Position numbers and translations under genes: made by a program | Source of the DNA: an uncultured Clostridia bacterium | GTDB lineage: Bacteria; Bacillota; Clostridia; Oscillospirales; Ruminococcaceae | Direction: 5' to 3' | NCBI GenBank assembly: GCA_937894185.1 | Contig: CALCSA010000045.1 | Coordinates: 1 to 8,152, forward strand | DNA length: 8,152 bases | Shown: piece after piece, positions 7,782-8,152 of the stretch | How the letters are laid out: every line of letters starts with the position of its first letter | Position numbering within the stretch: the stretch's first letter is position 1 | The notes under the pieces: model-generated | Seen by the model: the letters and a program-made list of their open reading frames with translations, nothing else | Database searches by the model: none | Told to the model about the DNA's origin: nothing

Positions 7782-7811
7782 AGTATAGTATGGCACCTGT
7801 ATCCCTGTCAA
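7782..7811 (-). promoter_or_regulatory. Promoter of the efflux (adaptor-pump) operon
   Basis: On the minus strand there is a perfect -35 TTGACA (7811-7806), an 18-bp spacer and a -10 TATACT (7787-7782). The start site would be near 7775, giving a leader of about 45 nt to ATG 7730. A near-consensus promoter suggests strong basal activity unless a repressor blocks it. Confidence 0.75.
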
Positions 7812-7839
7812 CATGAGAATGGTACGCCGCCGCCGTTAC

Positions 7840-7863
7840 CAGACAGTTTAAACAAGCTGTCTG
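7840..7863. repeat. Inverted repeat CAGACAG-N10-CTGTCTG upstream of the efflux promoter
   Basis: A perfect 7-bp inverted repeat (7840-7846 and 7857-7863) with a 10-bp AT-rich spacer containing TTTAAA. It starts about 29 bp upstream of the -35 box. A further related arm, TGTCTTGGTA (7874-7883), can pair imperfectly with TACCAGACA (7837-7845). No T run follows on either strand, so a terminator is unlikely; an operator is possible. Confidence 0.4.
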
Positions 7864-7884
7864 ACGTTAAGGTTGTCTTGGTAC

Positions 7885-7916
7885 TATAATTATGATTATT
7901 TTACAAAATAATTATA
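7885..7916. repeat. AT-rich palindrome, possible operator
   Basis: TATAATTAT (7885-7893) and ATAATTATA (7908-7916) form a perfect 9-bp inverted repeat. Nested inside is an 18-bp palindrome, ATTATTTTACAAAATAAT (7895-7912), with 8-bp arms around AC. The outer arms resemble half-sites of Fur/PerR-type boxes (TTATAATNATTATAA): two overlapping 11/14 matches can be drawn. The site lies about 75 bp upstream of the efflux -35 box and 57 bp before the tRNA -35 box, so the target promoter is unclear. Confidence 0.4.
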
Positions 7917-7972
7917 ACGATTCTATGAACAAGTTCCCCATAGGCTGTTGGAAAAATTTTCGGGACAACCCC

Positions 7973-8001
7973 TTGACAAGTGCGTTATGAAATGGTATAT
8001 T
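7973..8001 (+). promoter_or_regulatory. Promoter of tRNA-Arg
   Basis: A perfect -35 TTGACA (7973-7978), a 17-bp spacer and -10 TATATT (7996-8001) precede the tRNA. The start site near 8008 gives a short leader of about 10 nt. The optimal boxes fit a constitutively strong stable-RNA promoter. Confidence 0.85.
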
Positions 8002-8017
8002 GTTAAAGCTGTTTCGT

Positions 8018-8094
8018 GCGCTTGTAGCTCAGCTGGATAGAGTGTCTGACTACGAATCAGAAGGTCAGGGGTTCGAGTCCCTTCAAGCGCGCCA
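8018..8094 (+). tRNA. tRNA-Arg (anticodon ACG) with encoded CCA
   Basis: A full cloverleaf can be drawn. Acceptor stem GCGCTTG (8018-8024) pairs with CAAGCGC (8084-8090), followed by discriminator G and CCA at 8092-8094. The D-stem is GCTC/GAGT with an AGCTGGATA loop. The anticodon stem TCTGA/TCAGA encloses loop CTACGAA, giving anticodon ACG. The T-stem AGGGG/CCCTT encloses TTCGAGT. With A34 changed to inosine by TadA, this tRNA reads CGT, CGC and CGA arginine codons. All stems pair, with G-T pairs only in the D and T stems, so it should be functional. Confidence 0.97.
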
Positions 8095-8099
8095 GCTTA

Positions 8100-8152
8100 T
8101 TGTTAAACTACAAGAGAGCCTATGTTTCATAGGCTCTCTTGTAGTTTAACAA
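8100..8152. repeat. Perfect 25-bp hairpin ending at the window edge
   Basis: Positions 8100-8124 are exactly complementary to 8128-8152 around a TTT loop. The hairpin begins 6 nt after the tRNA CCA end. It may terminate the tRNA transcript, but within the window there is no T run after the 3' arm (it ends GTAGTTTAACAA). The inner part, AGAGAGCCTATG with CATAGGCTCTCT, is typical of a bidirectional terminator stem. That the palindrome ends at the last base suggests either that it continues outside or that assembly stopped there. Confidence 0.6.

Noticed and set aside
7813..7851. Tiny plus-strand ORF MRMVRRRRYQTV with four consecutive CGN arginine codons, upstream of a tRNA-Arg(ACG) that would read them and overlapping the inverted repeat at 7840-7863. 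It suggests a leader-peptide attenuator.
   Set aside because: No ribosome binding site and no plus-strand promoter can be seen before it, its start abuts the divergent efflux -35 box, and the hairpin lacks a T run. A chance product of a CCGCCGCCG run is more likely.
7840..7863. Inverted repeat considered as a transcription terminator.
   Set aside because: No gene ends nearby on either strand and no T run follows the 3' arm in either direction.
1..8152. CRISPR array, insertion sequence, phage or defence-system genes.
   Set aside because: No spaced repeat array, transposase, integrase, nuclease or toxin-antitoxin-like protein is encoded; all real coding regions belong to transporter or cell-wall families.

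Overview
The window looks like a piece of a moderately GC-rich Bacillota genome. Within that, the class Clostridia and an Oscillospiraceae-like gut anaerobe is my best inference, not something proven here. The support is: AGGAGG-type ribosome binding sites, TTG start codons, clean TTGACA/TATAAT-type promoters, U-tailed hairpin terminators, a tRNA gene with an encoded CCA end, a LysM-G5-M23 cell-wall protein of the clostridial type, and an RND efflux adaptor made as a lipoprotein. No phage, transposon, CRISPR array or plasmid gene is visible.

Layout. (1) Positions 2-844 (+) hold the C-terminal 280 codons of a neurotransmitter:sodium symporter family transporter, cut by the left edge. (2) Positions 863-949 hold two back-to-back intrinsic terminators, one for each of the convergent genes. 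(3) Positions 964-2748 (-) encode a membrane-anchored murein hydrolase/binding protein with LysM, G5 and M23 (LytM) domains. It has its own promoter at 2815-2844 and, just upstream, helically phased direct repeats. (4) Positions 3011-6139 (-) encode a complete RND (HAE-1-like) efflux pump. (5) Positions 6204-7730 (-) encode its lipoprotein membrane fusion (adaptor) protein. The adaptor is transcribed first, and the pump follows 64 nt later, so the two form an operon read from a strong promoter at 7782-7811. (6) Positions 7812-7972 are non-coding and carry two inverted repeats that could be operators. (7) Positions 8018-8094 (+) encode tRNA-Arg(ACG) behind a near-consensus promoter. (8) Positions 8100-8152 are a perfect 25-bp hairpin that ends exactly at the right edge.

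How the parts work together. The adaptor and pump should form a proton-driven, two-component exporter on the outer face of the cytoplasmic membrane. No TolC-like outer membrane channel is encoded here, as expected for a monoderm. The M23 protein acts in the cell wall and has its own promoter, so it is probably not functionally tied to the pump. No transcription regulator gene lies in the window, so whatever controls the pump operon is encoded elsewhere.

I did not find a wholly new system. The points most worth a second look are the very long predicted coiled-coil hairpin of the adaptor, the altered proton-relay residues of the pump, the phased repeats before the M23 gene, the palindromes before the efflux operon, and the long perfect hairpin at the contig edge.
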